18,409 nt of DNA. It comes from Thermoplasmata archaeon. GTDB lineage: Archaea; Thermoplasmatota; Thermoplasmata; Thermoplasmatales; Thermoplasmataceae. Each line of letters opens with the position of its first letter. The first letter of the stretch is position 1. Of this stretch, positions 6,676-12,667 are shown piece by piece. The stretch is from positions 1 through 18,409 of the forward strand of contig JAJZNS010000045.1 in the NCBI GenBank assembly GCA_021811635.1. The letters run 5' to 3'. The notes beneath the pieces are model-generated. The model was given only the letters and a program-made list of their open reading frames with translations, was not told the DNA's origin and searched no databases. The position numbers and the translations under genes were made by a program.

Positions 6676-7415
6676 TCAATCACTGTACCTTTGAAATCCG
6701 CACTATCCGTTTCCCTGATCCTTTCCGGGAACCTTCCGTTAATAATGTAAACCTCCTTAGAATATCTTTTCACCTCAACCATGGTTTCCAGTTTCAGTTT
6801 CATTCCTCCCGTTGCATCTTTTCCAGTCGCGTTAATTCCCGCTGTTCCTTTTATCCTTTGGAGAAGTTTGGCTTCGGGATTTTCTTTGGGATCGTCGGTG
6901 AACACGCCGTCAACATCGCTAAAGAATATTACCTTTGATGGTTTGATTTGCCTGGAGAGGTCAAGCATAATCCTGTCTCCTGAGTATATCAATACCCTGT
7001 TTCCTCTTATGTAAGTATCTCCAAAGAGCAGGGGGATCAGCCCTTTTCTCAGGTACGAAACTGGCTCTGCATAATCCATCTCGCCCTGTCTGAAAAGCGA
7101 TGAAGTCGAGAAGATATACGGTTTCTCTCCCAGCGAGGCGAACAGTCCGGCTATGCGGCTGGAAAGTTCAAGCATGTCGCTGTGAACCAGTGAAGCTCCG
7201 GCGAGTCGCTTTGGCGTAATTTCTCCGGGGATACCATATTCGAGTGATTTAATGTGCCCAAAAGACCCTCCTCCGTGGACGATGATCTTTTCTCCGTCTA
7301 TCTCCATAATTTCTTTTATTATTTTTGAGGCAACTTGACTGCGAAAATACCTGTAACTGTTTTTCCGCGTTATGATGCTTCCTCCCATCTTAATGAGATT
7401 TACCGGTCTATCCAT
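6672..7415 (-). CDS. ipk: Isopentenyl phosphate kinase (amino acid kinase fold)
   Basis: IPK phosphorylates isopentenyl phosphate to isopentenyl diphosphate in the archaeal mevalonate pathways. In Thermoplasma-type cells it follows the mevalonate 3-phosphate / 3,5-bisphosphate route. The 247-residue protein starts with the amino acid kinase glycine loop LIKMGGSIITRK (7-18). HGGGSFGH (47-54) carries His54, corresponding to the catalytic histidine that separates IPK from other family members. Further motifs are LIPLLFGD, YSGDRIMLDL, the FFSDVDGVFTDDP nucleotide site and the ATGGMKLKLE loop. The ATG at 7415 is 5 nt after the stop of the upstream membrane protein gene, and its stop overlaps the isomerase start. 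Gene order therefore follows the order of the reactions. Confidence 0.93.
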   Translation of the reverse strand: MDRPVNLIKMGGSIITRKNSYRYFRSQVASKIIKEIMEIDGEKIIVHGGGSFGHIKSLEYGIPGEITPKRLAGASLVHSDMLELSSRIAGLFASLGEKPYIFSTSSLFRQGEMDYAEPVSYLRKGLIPLLFGDTYIRGNRVLIYSGDRIMLDLSRQIKPSKVIFFSDVDGVFTDDPKENPEAKLLQRIKGTAGINATGKDATGGMKLKLETMVEVKRYSKEVYIINGRFPERIRETDSADFKGTVIE

Positions 7416-7420
7416 TAAAG

Positions 7421-7867
7421 TTATGGCCCCCCAGGATATTGAAAATTAGTGAGTGCCAAAACAGACGCAACGGTTGACGGAAAATGGGCAGCAGCGTTGA
7501 ATGAAAACAAGGCGAGTCCTAACAGGGCCAGTATTGTAGAGATCACGATTATGAAGATGAAGGCTACTATTGCCATAACGAAGGCGTAAACCCAGCCAAT
7601 GTCGTACATTACCCTCAAGACGGCTAGTATCCCCAGAAAGCCCATCAGGAGTCCAAGAAATGGGAATATGAGCCCAAAGATGGAGGCTAGTAATATGAAT
7701 GCTATGATCGCGATAAAAGTGGTGATTATAGCCCTTCCCAGGGTAGCCTTCCTCCTTGAAACCATTACCCTTGATGCAATGTAAATGGGGAGGGAGATAA
7801 CAACCCACAATACAAAGAAAACCAATATAAGCCAACCAAGGGTAGCAAGGCTGGGTAAGTTGTACAC
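7421..7867 (-). CDS. Small hydrophobic membrane protein, first gene of the isoprenoid operon
   Basis: Unrecognised family. From a GTG at 7867 the product has 148 residues and about four transmembrane helices: LGWLILVFFVLWVVISLPIY, a second near IITTFIAIIAFILLASIFG, a third over FPFLGLLMGFLGILAVL, and a fourth over AFVMAIVAFIFIIVISTILA. A short basic loop (SRVMVSRRKATLGR) lies between helices 1 and 2. The open frame extends to a TTG at 7927, but the TATA-like box at 7886-7894 lies inside that extension and predicts leaderless transcription from the GTG at 7867. The gene is 5 nt upstream of isopentenyl phosphate kinase and so shares its transcript. A link to lipid or membrane biology is plausible from context but not shown by the sequence. 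Confidence 0.7.
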   Translation of the reverse strand: MYNLPSLATLGWLILVFFVLWVVISLPIYIASRVMVSRRKATLGRAIITTFIAIIAFILLASIFGLIFPFLGLLMGFLGILAVLRVMYDIGWVYAFVMAIVAFIFIIVISTILALLGLALFSFNAAAHFPSTVASVLALTNFQYPGGP

Positions 7868-8124
7868 AAAGGATAAGCGTGTTCCAATAAATAACAGTTG
7901 CAGGTTCCTGGCCCGCAACCCGTGCAAATCCAGCAGTCACGCGGTTAGATGTTTGAAAACGCGTTTCCAATGGTAGTTTTTGATCTGCAGTCAGGTACTG
8001 GGCTTCACACTCAGATCGGCATAAAAATTGTGTGATAACGTATTCTGCGTGCAAGAATTGTTTTCTTGAATTTTTCTGAAGAATAATGAACATTCTATGC
8101 TCAAATTCAGTGATGTTTTTTGGT

Positions 8125-8137
8125 AATGTTAAATAAC
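8125..8137 (+). repeat. Upstream copy of a 13-bp direct repeat in the copper promoter
   Basis: AATGTTAAATAAC here is identical to the sequence at 8167-8179. The start-to-start distance is 42 bp, close to four helical turns, so two bound proteins would sit on the same face of the DNA. It is a candidate operator half of the copper unit. Confidence 0.55.
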
Positions 8138-8166
8138 TTATCAAAACTGATACATTGTGTATAAGA

Positions 8167-8179
8167 AATGTTAAATAAC
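8167..8179 (+). promoter_or_regulatory. Downstream copy of the 13-bp repeat, overlapping the TATA box of the copper unit
   Basis: AATGTTAAATAAC contains TTAAATAA centred about 25 nt before the ATG at 8200, where a TATA box is expected for a leaderless message. A regulator bound here would compete with TBP, which suggests metal-relieved repression. The exact match to 8125-8137 supports a regulatory role. Confidence 0.5.
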
Positions 8180-8199
8180 AATTGGGAAATGTTGTCATT

Positions 8200-8340
8200 A
8201 TGGCTAAAGATCCGATTTGCGGGATGAAAGTGAAGGAAGATACGCAGTACAGGAGCGAGTTTCAGGGAAAGTCGTTCTATTTTTGCAGCAGCGCATGCAA
8301 AACTGAATTTGACAAGAACCCATTAAAACACAGCAGATAA
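8200..8340 (+). CDS. Small YHS/TRASH-domain protein, 46 aa, likely copper-binding
   Basis: The product is a 46-residue single-domain protein: DPICGMKV at the start, then a short beta segment, FYFCSSAC near residues 28-34, and a basic end. The Cys at 7 and the pair C31/C35 are the conserved metal-ligand positions of the YHS/TRASH fold. The protein repeats the design found at the N-terminus of the CopA encoded 11 nt downstream (DPVCGMFV … YYFCSKTC). Small YHS or TRASH proteins beside archaeal copA genes (CopM-like) are thought to act as copper chaperones or buffers. The start codon ATG matches a leaderless promoter with a TATA box at 8171-8178. It is too short for default gene callers but is convincing because of the motif and context. 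Confidence 0.85.
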   Translation: MAKDPICGMKVKEDTQYRSEFQGKSFYFCSSACKTEFDKNPLKHSR

Positions 8341-8351
8341 AGGTAGCACAA

Positions 8352-10445
8352 TTGCCCACAGATCCCGTCTGCGGAATGTTCGTTCCGGAGACTTCCGACC
8401 TCTATGCAGACGTTGACGGTCAAAGATATTATTTTTGCTCCAAGACCTGCCAGCAAAAGTACGCATCACCAGAGAAAGAGGAGGCGGGGTTAAAGAGAAG
8501 ATTGATTGTGGCCTGGCCGCTTGCCATAACCGTCCTTTTGATCTCGTACCTGGTATCGCCCTCTGTGGTTTACAGAGATTATCTCCTTTTGACGATCGCG
8601 CTTCCTGTACAATTTTATTCCGGATATGGGTTCTACGAGGGGGCATATCATTCTCTGAAGACCAGGAGCGCGAACATGGATCTTCTTGTCACCATGGGTA
8701 CACTGACAGCATTTGTCTTTTCTGCGTATGTAACATTTTTCCCGAGTATTACCATTCCTGCATCAGAGGTTTACTTTGATGCGTCAGTTTTCATCATAAC
8801 TCTTATCCTGACAGGAAATTTCATTGAAAACATCACCAAGGTTAGGGCAAACAAAGCCGCCAGCAAACTAATCGGAATGATCCCTAATGTGACCCATTTT
8901 ATAACGTCGGACGGGGAGATAATAGACAAAAGGACAGATGAGATAGCCCCGGGAGATAAGATCCTGATAAAACCAGGTGAAGTCATATCTGTTGACGGGG
9001 TTGTATACGATGGCAAAAGTGAAGTGGACGAATCATCGCTCACCGGGGAACAGGAACCGGTATTGAAGGTCTCGCCCAGCGAAGTCTCCTCGGGAACTGT
9101 AAACCTGAATGGCATTCTGAGAATCAATGTGACAAGAACCGGGAAAGACAGCACTGTGAACCAGATATACGAGTTGATACAGAAGGCGATCTCCGGTCGC
9201 GTAAAGGTTCAGAGAATCGCCGATGTGTTTTCATCCGTTTTTGTTCCGCTGGTGATTACAGCCGCCATTGCAGCTTCTTTGTTCTGGTATTTCTACCTGT
9301 CAAGCATCGGAAGTGCGCTCTCAGTTGAAATCGCAGTGCTTGTGTTCGTTTCGGTTGTTGTGATTGCTTGCCCTTGTGCAATAGGTCTTGCAGGTCCAAT
9401 TACACTGCTTATTTCCTCAAACGTTTCATCAGAAAATGGCATACTTGTAAAGAACGCCAGCGCTCTGGACAGACTCTCCAAGGCGAACCGGGCGGTCTTT
9501 GATAAGACCGGCACGCTTACAGAACCCGATCCCATAGTTACTTCGGTATCAATAATGCCGGGATATGATGAAGCAGACGTTATTGCAATGGCTGCATCAG
9601 TTGAATCCTCCTCCAACCATCCAATTGCAAAGGCCATAGTTTCATTCGCTGCGGGAAGAAACATACCCCTGGCAGATGTACGCGATGTGGAGGAGATCCC
9701 TGGGGTGGGAATAAAGGGCAGAATCAAAGACGTTGCGGTCCGGGTATCTAGAGCAAAAAAAGAGGGTGGGTCCTCAGTTTCAATTAATCTGGACAATATT
9801 TTAGCGGGAAGTCTGTCGCTTTCATACAAGATCAGGGACAGTGCGTTACCTGCAATAAACGCGCTTGGACTCCTGGGCGTGAAGACTGCGATGATCACAG
9901 GTGATTCCCTGGAGGAAGGCAGAAGAATCGGAAAGGAACTGGGAATTAGTGACATCCATGCTGAGGTCCTGCCCGCCGACAAGTCTGAGATAATAAAGCG
10001 GTATCAGTCTGCTGGCGATTATGTGATTTACACTGGAGACGGAATAAACGACACTGTTGCACTTGAAACTGCGGATGTCGGTATAGCGATGGCTTCAGGC
10101 ACTGATATTGCGAGGGAAAGCGGGGACATAATATTGCTGAACAACGATCTTAGCCATGTTGTCTATTCCAAGATCATCGGCGATAAGACTATTGGGAAAA
10201 TAAAGCAGAACATTGGCTGGGCCTTTGGCTACAATACCGCGTTAATCCCTGTAGCAGGCGGGATCCTGGTCCCGCTGTTCGGCCTCTCGATATACTCATT
10301 CCTGCCTATCCTTGCAGCTTTTGCAATGGGAATGAGCTCATCTTCGGTTGTAATCAACTCTCTTTTGCTTGACGGCAAGATCCGGCGTTTGCTAAATAGA
10401 GCAGCGGAATCTTATGACGGCAAGGAGGCGAAAACCGGTAATTAA
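8352..10445 (+). CDS. copA: Copper-exporting P1B-type ATPase with N-terminal YHS/TRASH domain
   Basis: CopA pumps Cu+ out of the cytoplasm using ATP. The 697-residue protein begins with a YHS/TRASH metal-binding domain (DPVCGM at about 4-9, FCSKTC at about 28-33) in place of the more usual HMA domain. The ATPase core follows: paired N-terminal helices, the actuator loop SLTGEQEP, the transmembrane ACPCAIG with C340-P341-C342, the phosphorylation site DKTGTLT (D384), the SSNHPIAKA nucleotide site (H423-P424), TGDGIND (561-567), and the last helices with GYN and MGMSSSS. CPC, YN and MxxSS are the signature of Cu+-specific P1B-1 pumps. The actuator TGES is TGEQ here, with the key Glu retained. 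The start is a TTG with AGGT 7 nt before it; the YHS domain fixes this start. It is co-transcribed with the small YHS gene. Confidence 0.95.
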   Translation: MPTDPVCGMFVPETSDLYADVDGQRYYFCSKTCQQKYASPEKEEAGLKRRLIVAWPLAITVLLISYLVSPSVVYRDYLLLTIALPVQFYSGYGFYEGAYHSLKTRSANMDLLVTMGTLTAFVFSAYVTFFPSITIPASEVYFDASVFIITLILTGNFIENITKVRANKAASKLIGMIPNVTHFITSDGEIIDKRTDEIAPGDKILIKPGEVISVDGVVYDGKSEVDESSLTGEQEPVLKVSPSEVSSGTVNLNGILRINVTRTGKDSTVNQIYELIQKAISGRVKVQRIADVFSSVFVPLVITAAIAASLFWYFYLSSIGSALSVEIAVLVFVSVVVIACPCAIGLAGPITLLISSNVSSENGILVKNASALDRLSKANRAVFDKTGTLTEPDPIVTSVSIMPGYDEADVIAMAASVESSSNHPIAKAIVSFAAGRNIPLADVRDVEEIPGVGIKGRIKDVAVRVSRAKKEGGSSVSINLDNILAGSLSLSYKIRDSALPAINALGLLGVKTAMITGDSLEEGRRIGKELGISDIHAEVLPADKSEIIKRYQSAGDYVIYTGDGINDTVALETADVGIAMASGTDIARESGDIILLNNDLSHVVYSKIIGDKTIGKIKQNIGWAFGYNTALIPVAGGILVPLFGLSIYSFLPILAAFAMGMSSSSVVINSLLLDGKIRRLLNRAAESYDGKEAKTGN

Positions 10446-10486
10446 AACCCATGCGGGTACCCGTTGGAAGCCCATGGTGCTGATGA

Positions 10487-10828
10487 ATGACAAAACAGGA
10501 GATTGAAATAGTAATAGGGAAAGGGAAAATACGAATGGTGGGTCCCTTTCTGCAGGAAATCTACGACAAATCCTTCGTCCTGAGTCTGATAAGCGTTGCA
10601 GGCCCATGCAAGGATGAATCCTGCCAGGTAATCAAGAAATTGAAGGTGAGCGAGAGAAGCGGCGATGTTCCATCGCATTTTACAGAGGTAAAGCTGAAGA
10701 GTCTGTCCATTTTTATGGACAAAGTGATCTACAGTTCTATCGACAGAGGAAGGGAAACGGTCACTATCCGTTTTACCAAGGGTGGAAGGTTTTTCGCAAG
10801 CGGCTTTGCTTATTTACCGCAGATATGA
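10487..10828 (+). CDS. Hypothetical protein following copA
   Basis: Unrecognised 113-residue protein, 41 nt after copA on the same strand and probably in the same transcript. It has no transmembrane segment or signal peptide. The sequence alternates short charged and hydrophobic stretches, suggesting a beta-rich cytoplasmic fold. GPCKDESCQVIKK near residues 39-51 holds two cysteines four residues apart (C-x4-C), the only Cys in the protein and a possible metal or redox site. The start ATG at 10487 has no clear Shine-Dalgarno sequence. A role with copper would be a guess from position alone. The reading frame looks real from its codon use (AGG, AAG and ATA rich, like its neighbours). Confidence 0.6.
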   Translation: MTKQEIEIVIGKGKIRMVGPFLQEIYDKSFVLSLISVAGPCKDESCQVIKKLKVSERSGDVPSHFTEVKLKSLSIFMDKVIYSSIDRGRETVTIRFTKGGRFFASGFAYLPQI

Positions 10829-10908
10829 GCCTTGCCTTTCCAGCCGCCATCGAGATTATCCAACTTTGATCAAGACGTTCCGAGAAAGTCTCCTGACTCA
10901 AGGCTAAA

Positions 10909-11043
10909 ATGAGGATCCGCGCAGTTCACTGCAGAGATACTATCTGGTTTCCGGAAGATAAAGTTACCAGCAAAGTGAGGAGGATCGTTTTTGAGAAGTT
11001 TCAGAGATCTTGGGATCATAAACCGGTTTCATTGTCGTCATGA
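10909..11043 (+). CDS. Possible small ORF of 44 codons upstream of the cupredoxin unit
   Basis: An ATG at 10909 opens a frame that ends in TGA at 11041-11043. The product is basic and hydrophilic with a plausible helix (KVTSKVRRIVFEKFQRSWDH). No ribosome binding site or TATA box fits convincingly, and its 3' end overlaps the GTTTCA inverted repeats. It may be chance or a gene remnant in the 262-base gap between 10829 and 11090. I see nothing else in that gap apart from the promoter elements at its 3' end. Confidence 0.25.
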   Translation: MRIRAVHCRDTIWFPEDKVTSKVRRIVFEKFQRSWDHKPVSLSS

Positions 11044-11054
11044 AACATGTTTCA
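11026..11054. promoter_or_regulatory. GTTTCA/TGAAAC half-site array upstream of the SHOCT-cupredoxin unit
   Basis: Three half-sites are seen: GTTTCA (11026-11031), TGAAAC (11041-11046) and GTTTCA (11049-11054). The first pair forms the inverted repeat GTTTCAT-N7-ATGAAAC; the second forms the perfect 12-bp palindrome GAAACATGTTTC (11042-11053). The array ends 8 nt before the TATA-like box, where archaeal activators commonly bind. The repeats are directly visible; the function is inferred. Confidence 0.5.
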
Positions 11055-11062
11055 GCTATTTC

Positions 11063-11068
11063 TTAAAA
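11063..11068 (+). promoter_or_regulatory. TATA box of the SHOCT-cupredoxin unit
   Basis: TTAAAA is centred 25.5 nt before the ATG at 11091, predicting a leaderless transcript. Confidence 0.5.
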
Positions 11069-11090
11069 GCTCTTTCAGCATGAATCGGTT

Positions 11091-11447
11091 ATGGACAAAA
11101 AGATAGGGAATCTGTTGTGGGTTCTTGTGGGTTTTATAGCAATTGTCATTGCTGCAGCCGTAATATTTTCAATGTATTCCGGCGGAGGTTATAATGGTGG
11201 AAACTATGTCAACAATGGCTACTACATGATGGGGGGATCAGGAATAGCAATGCCATTAATAGGAGTCGTCGCCGTGGTCTTCTTCTTGATTTTTCTGTAT
11301 TACATGTTCTCCGCGAGCGGAACCCACAGAGAAGGGCAATATGCGCCTTATCTAAATGGTGCAGAGGAGATTGCCAAAGCAAGACTGGCGAGGGGAGAAA
11401 TCACAGAAGGGGAATACCAGAAAATGGTAACTATATTGAGGAAGTAG
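11091..11447 (+). CDS. Two-helix membrane protein with C-terminal SHOCT domain
   Basis: The product has 118 residues. A first transmembrane helix spans about 8-28 (LLWVLVGFIAIVIAAAVIF). A Gly/Tyr/Asn-rich loop (SGGGYNGGNYVNNGYYMMGG) that probably faces outside follows, then a second helix over 54-74. The C-terminus AEEIAKARLARGEITEGEYQ is a SHOCT domain, a short helical pair found at the end of many small membrane proteins, likely for oligomer contacts. The stop codon is directly followed by the cupredoxin gene, so the pair is co-transcribed and the two may form a membrane complex; this is inferred from the operon. The Tyr/Met-rich outer loop echoes the Met-rich region of the cupredoxin. Confidence 0.8.
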   Translation: MDKKIGNLLWVLVGFIAIVIAAAVIFSMYSGGGYNGGNYVNNGYYMMGGSGIAMPLIGVVAVVFFLIFLYYMFSASGTHREGQYAPYLNGAEEIAKARLARGEITEGEYQKMVTILRK

Positions 11448-11456
11448 GTGGCTGGC

Positions 11457-12056
11457 ATGAACAGATATAAAGTATTCGGCCTCCTTTCCTTAATTATCCT
11501 AGCAACTGTGCTTGTGCTAACGGGAACACAGATATTGAGCGAAAGTTATGACAACCATTCTGGAATAAACTACCTGAATCAATCCGAATTGAGCTCGATT
11601 AATGTGACAGGAGCAGGAGTAACCGTTTCACAGGCAACTTCCACGATTTATGTGAATAGTTCTGCAGACTTGCCCGTAATGATGGGGCCGATGAATTCCA
11701 GGAGCATGTACAGTTTTGAGATCTTCGGGATAGTAAACCCGAACATTGTGATGCAATCTGGAGTTACGGTTCAGTTTACAGTTGTAAATGTTGACTCCGA
11801 TGCTTATCATAACTTCGTGCTGAGCAACTCCGGCCCACCGTATTCATATTATATGGACGAGATGGGTATGATGAACGGCTACGAAAACGGATATGGTTAC
11901 ATGTCAATGATGCCGTATCTTCCTCCGGCCGGGGCTGATCACTACGCCTACATGAACATTAGTTACAGTTTCAGTTCAGCGGGAACTTACTGGTATCTCT
12001 GTACATATTCGGGCCATGCGCAGAACGGGATGTATGGTCGCATAACGGTAACCTGA
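11457..12056 (+). CDS. Membrane-anchored blue copper protein of the rusticyanin/sulfocyanin type
   Basis: This is an extracytoplasmic type I copper electron carrier. The 199-residue protein has an N-terminal membrane anchor or signal (8-24, LLSLIILATVLVLTG) and a Ser/Thr/Asn-rich linker, then a cupredoxin domain: NPNIVMQSGVTVQFTVVNVD, His118 in DAYHNF, a GPPYSYYM stretch, and the copper loop YLCTYSGHAQNGMYGRI giving C182-x4-H187-x4-M192. The order His, Cys, His, Met and the spacing match rusticyanin. A Met/Tyr/Gly-rich insertion (about 132-153) lies near the copper end of the domain. Such carriers link iron or sulfur oxidation to terminal oxidases in acidophiles, but the oxidase is not in the window. 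A GTG at 11448 is an alternative start; the ATG at 11457 has AGGTGG 5 nt before it and was preferred. It could also serve copper buffering, given the nearby copA. Confidence 0.88.
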   Translation: MNRYKVFGLLSLIILATVLVLTGTQILSESYDNHSGINYLNQSELSSINVTGAGVTVSQATSTIYVNSSADLPVMMGPMNSRSMYSFEIFGIVNPNIVMQSGVTVQFTVVNVDSDAYHNFVLSNSGPPYSYYMDEMGMMNGYENGYGYMSMMPYLPPAGADHYAYMNISYSFSSAGTYWYLCTYSGHAQNGMYGRITVT

Positions 12057-12161
12057 GTGTGCCCGACCCTAATATGTTGATTCCGGGTCAGGAAATGGCA
12101 AGGGGAGACTACCGCTCATTCCTGCCTGGTTATCAAGATTCTCTGATTTTTAAACGCTATT

Positions 12162-12629
12162 CTATGCAGGCGAGTGCTCCAACTTTCCCCCTTCTTCGAG
12201 TTTCCATTTACAGTATTCATAAAGGGCATCGTATAGAGGGAACTGGAGTTTCATATTTTCATGGTCACTCTTTGCGATCCTTCTGAACCCTAGAGCTGCT
12301 GCTTCCAGTCCTGCTCCTTCCGGCTTTGCATCTGGAGGCTCAGCGTCAGCAGATCTCACTATTTTTGCGAGTTCCAGCAACGCCGGATCTTTCAGGCCGT
12401 ATTTACGGATAACCGCATCGAAGCTGACGTATTCGTAGCCGTTTTCTTCGAAGTGCATGAGTTCTGCTCCCGGTGTATCAAACGGGATAGCGTTGTTTTC
12501 CCTTGCAAAGTCCAGCACCTGATTCTTTGGTACAAAGAAGAATTCAGCTTTACTGTCGACAAATCTGCTTATAATCCAGGGGCAGGCAATCCTGTCCACT
12601 TTTGCCTTTTCCCTCGTAACCCACTTCAT
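12162..12629 (-). CDS. ChrB C-terminal domain protein (chromate-resistance family), stand-alone
   Basis: The 155-residue product opens with the family block TREKAKVDRIACPWIISRFV (5-24), then DSKAEFFFVPKNQVLDFARE, a IPFDTPGAELMHFE segment and FDAVIRKYGLKDPALLELAK. These match the C-terminal domain of ChrB (PF09828-type). Full ChrB proteins are about 300 residues and regulate the chromate transporter ChrA; the N-terminal part is absent here and no chrA is present. A role in chromate sensing is therefore not established, and the domain may have an enzymatic or redox role. The gene has its own leaderless-type promoter (TATA-like box AAATATATTT on the minus strand, about 12653-12662) downstream of the peptidase gene, and is convergent with the cupredoxin gene. 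Confidence 0.82.
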   Translation of the reverse strand: MKWVTREKAKVDRIACPWIISRFVDSKAEFFFVPKNQVLDFARENNAIPFDTPGAELMHFEENGYEYVSFDAVIRKYGLKDPALLELAKIVRSADAEPPDAKPEGAGLEAAALGFRRIAKSDHENMKLQFPLYDALYEYCKWKLEEGGKLEHSPA

Positions 12630-12651
12630 ATTGATCTGAACCGCACAACCC

Positions 12652-12664
12652 TAAATATATTTCT
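12652..12664 (-). promoter_or_regulatory. TATA box of the ChrB-domain gene
   Basis: AGAAATATATTTA on the minus strand is centred about 28 nt before the ATG at 12629. It predicts a leaderless transcript independent of the upstream peptidase gene. Confidence 0.5.
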
Positions 12665-12667
12665 GTA

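Larger units (their letters stand above)
7868..8199. promoter_or_regulatory. Divergent intergenic region between the isoprenoid operon and the copper unit
   Basis: This 332-base stretch has no credible gene. On the minus strand it carries a TATA-like box at 7886-7894 (AATAAATAA on the plus strand) for the gene starting at 7867. On the plus strand it carries the copper-unit promoter and repeats at 8125-8179. A 10-bp palindrome AAACGCGTTT lies at 7957-7966. The middle, about 7970-8110, is AT-rich and I see no clear structure in it. Confidence 0.5.

Noticed and set aside
7446..8198. 250-codon minus-strand frame overlapping the membrane protein and the copper promoter
   Set aside because: It is out of frame with the hydrophobic protein, has an atypical Cys/His/Trp-rich composition, and covers the promoter repeats.
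12059..12286. Plus-strand open frame after the cupredoxin gene
   Set aside because: Its second half is antisense to the ChrB-domain gene; no motif, signal or ribosome site supports it.
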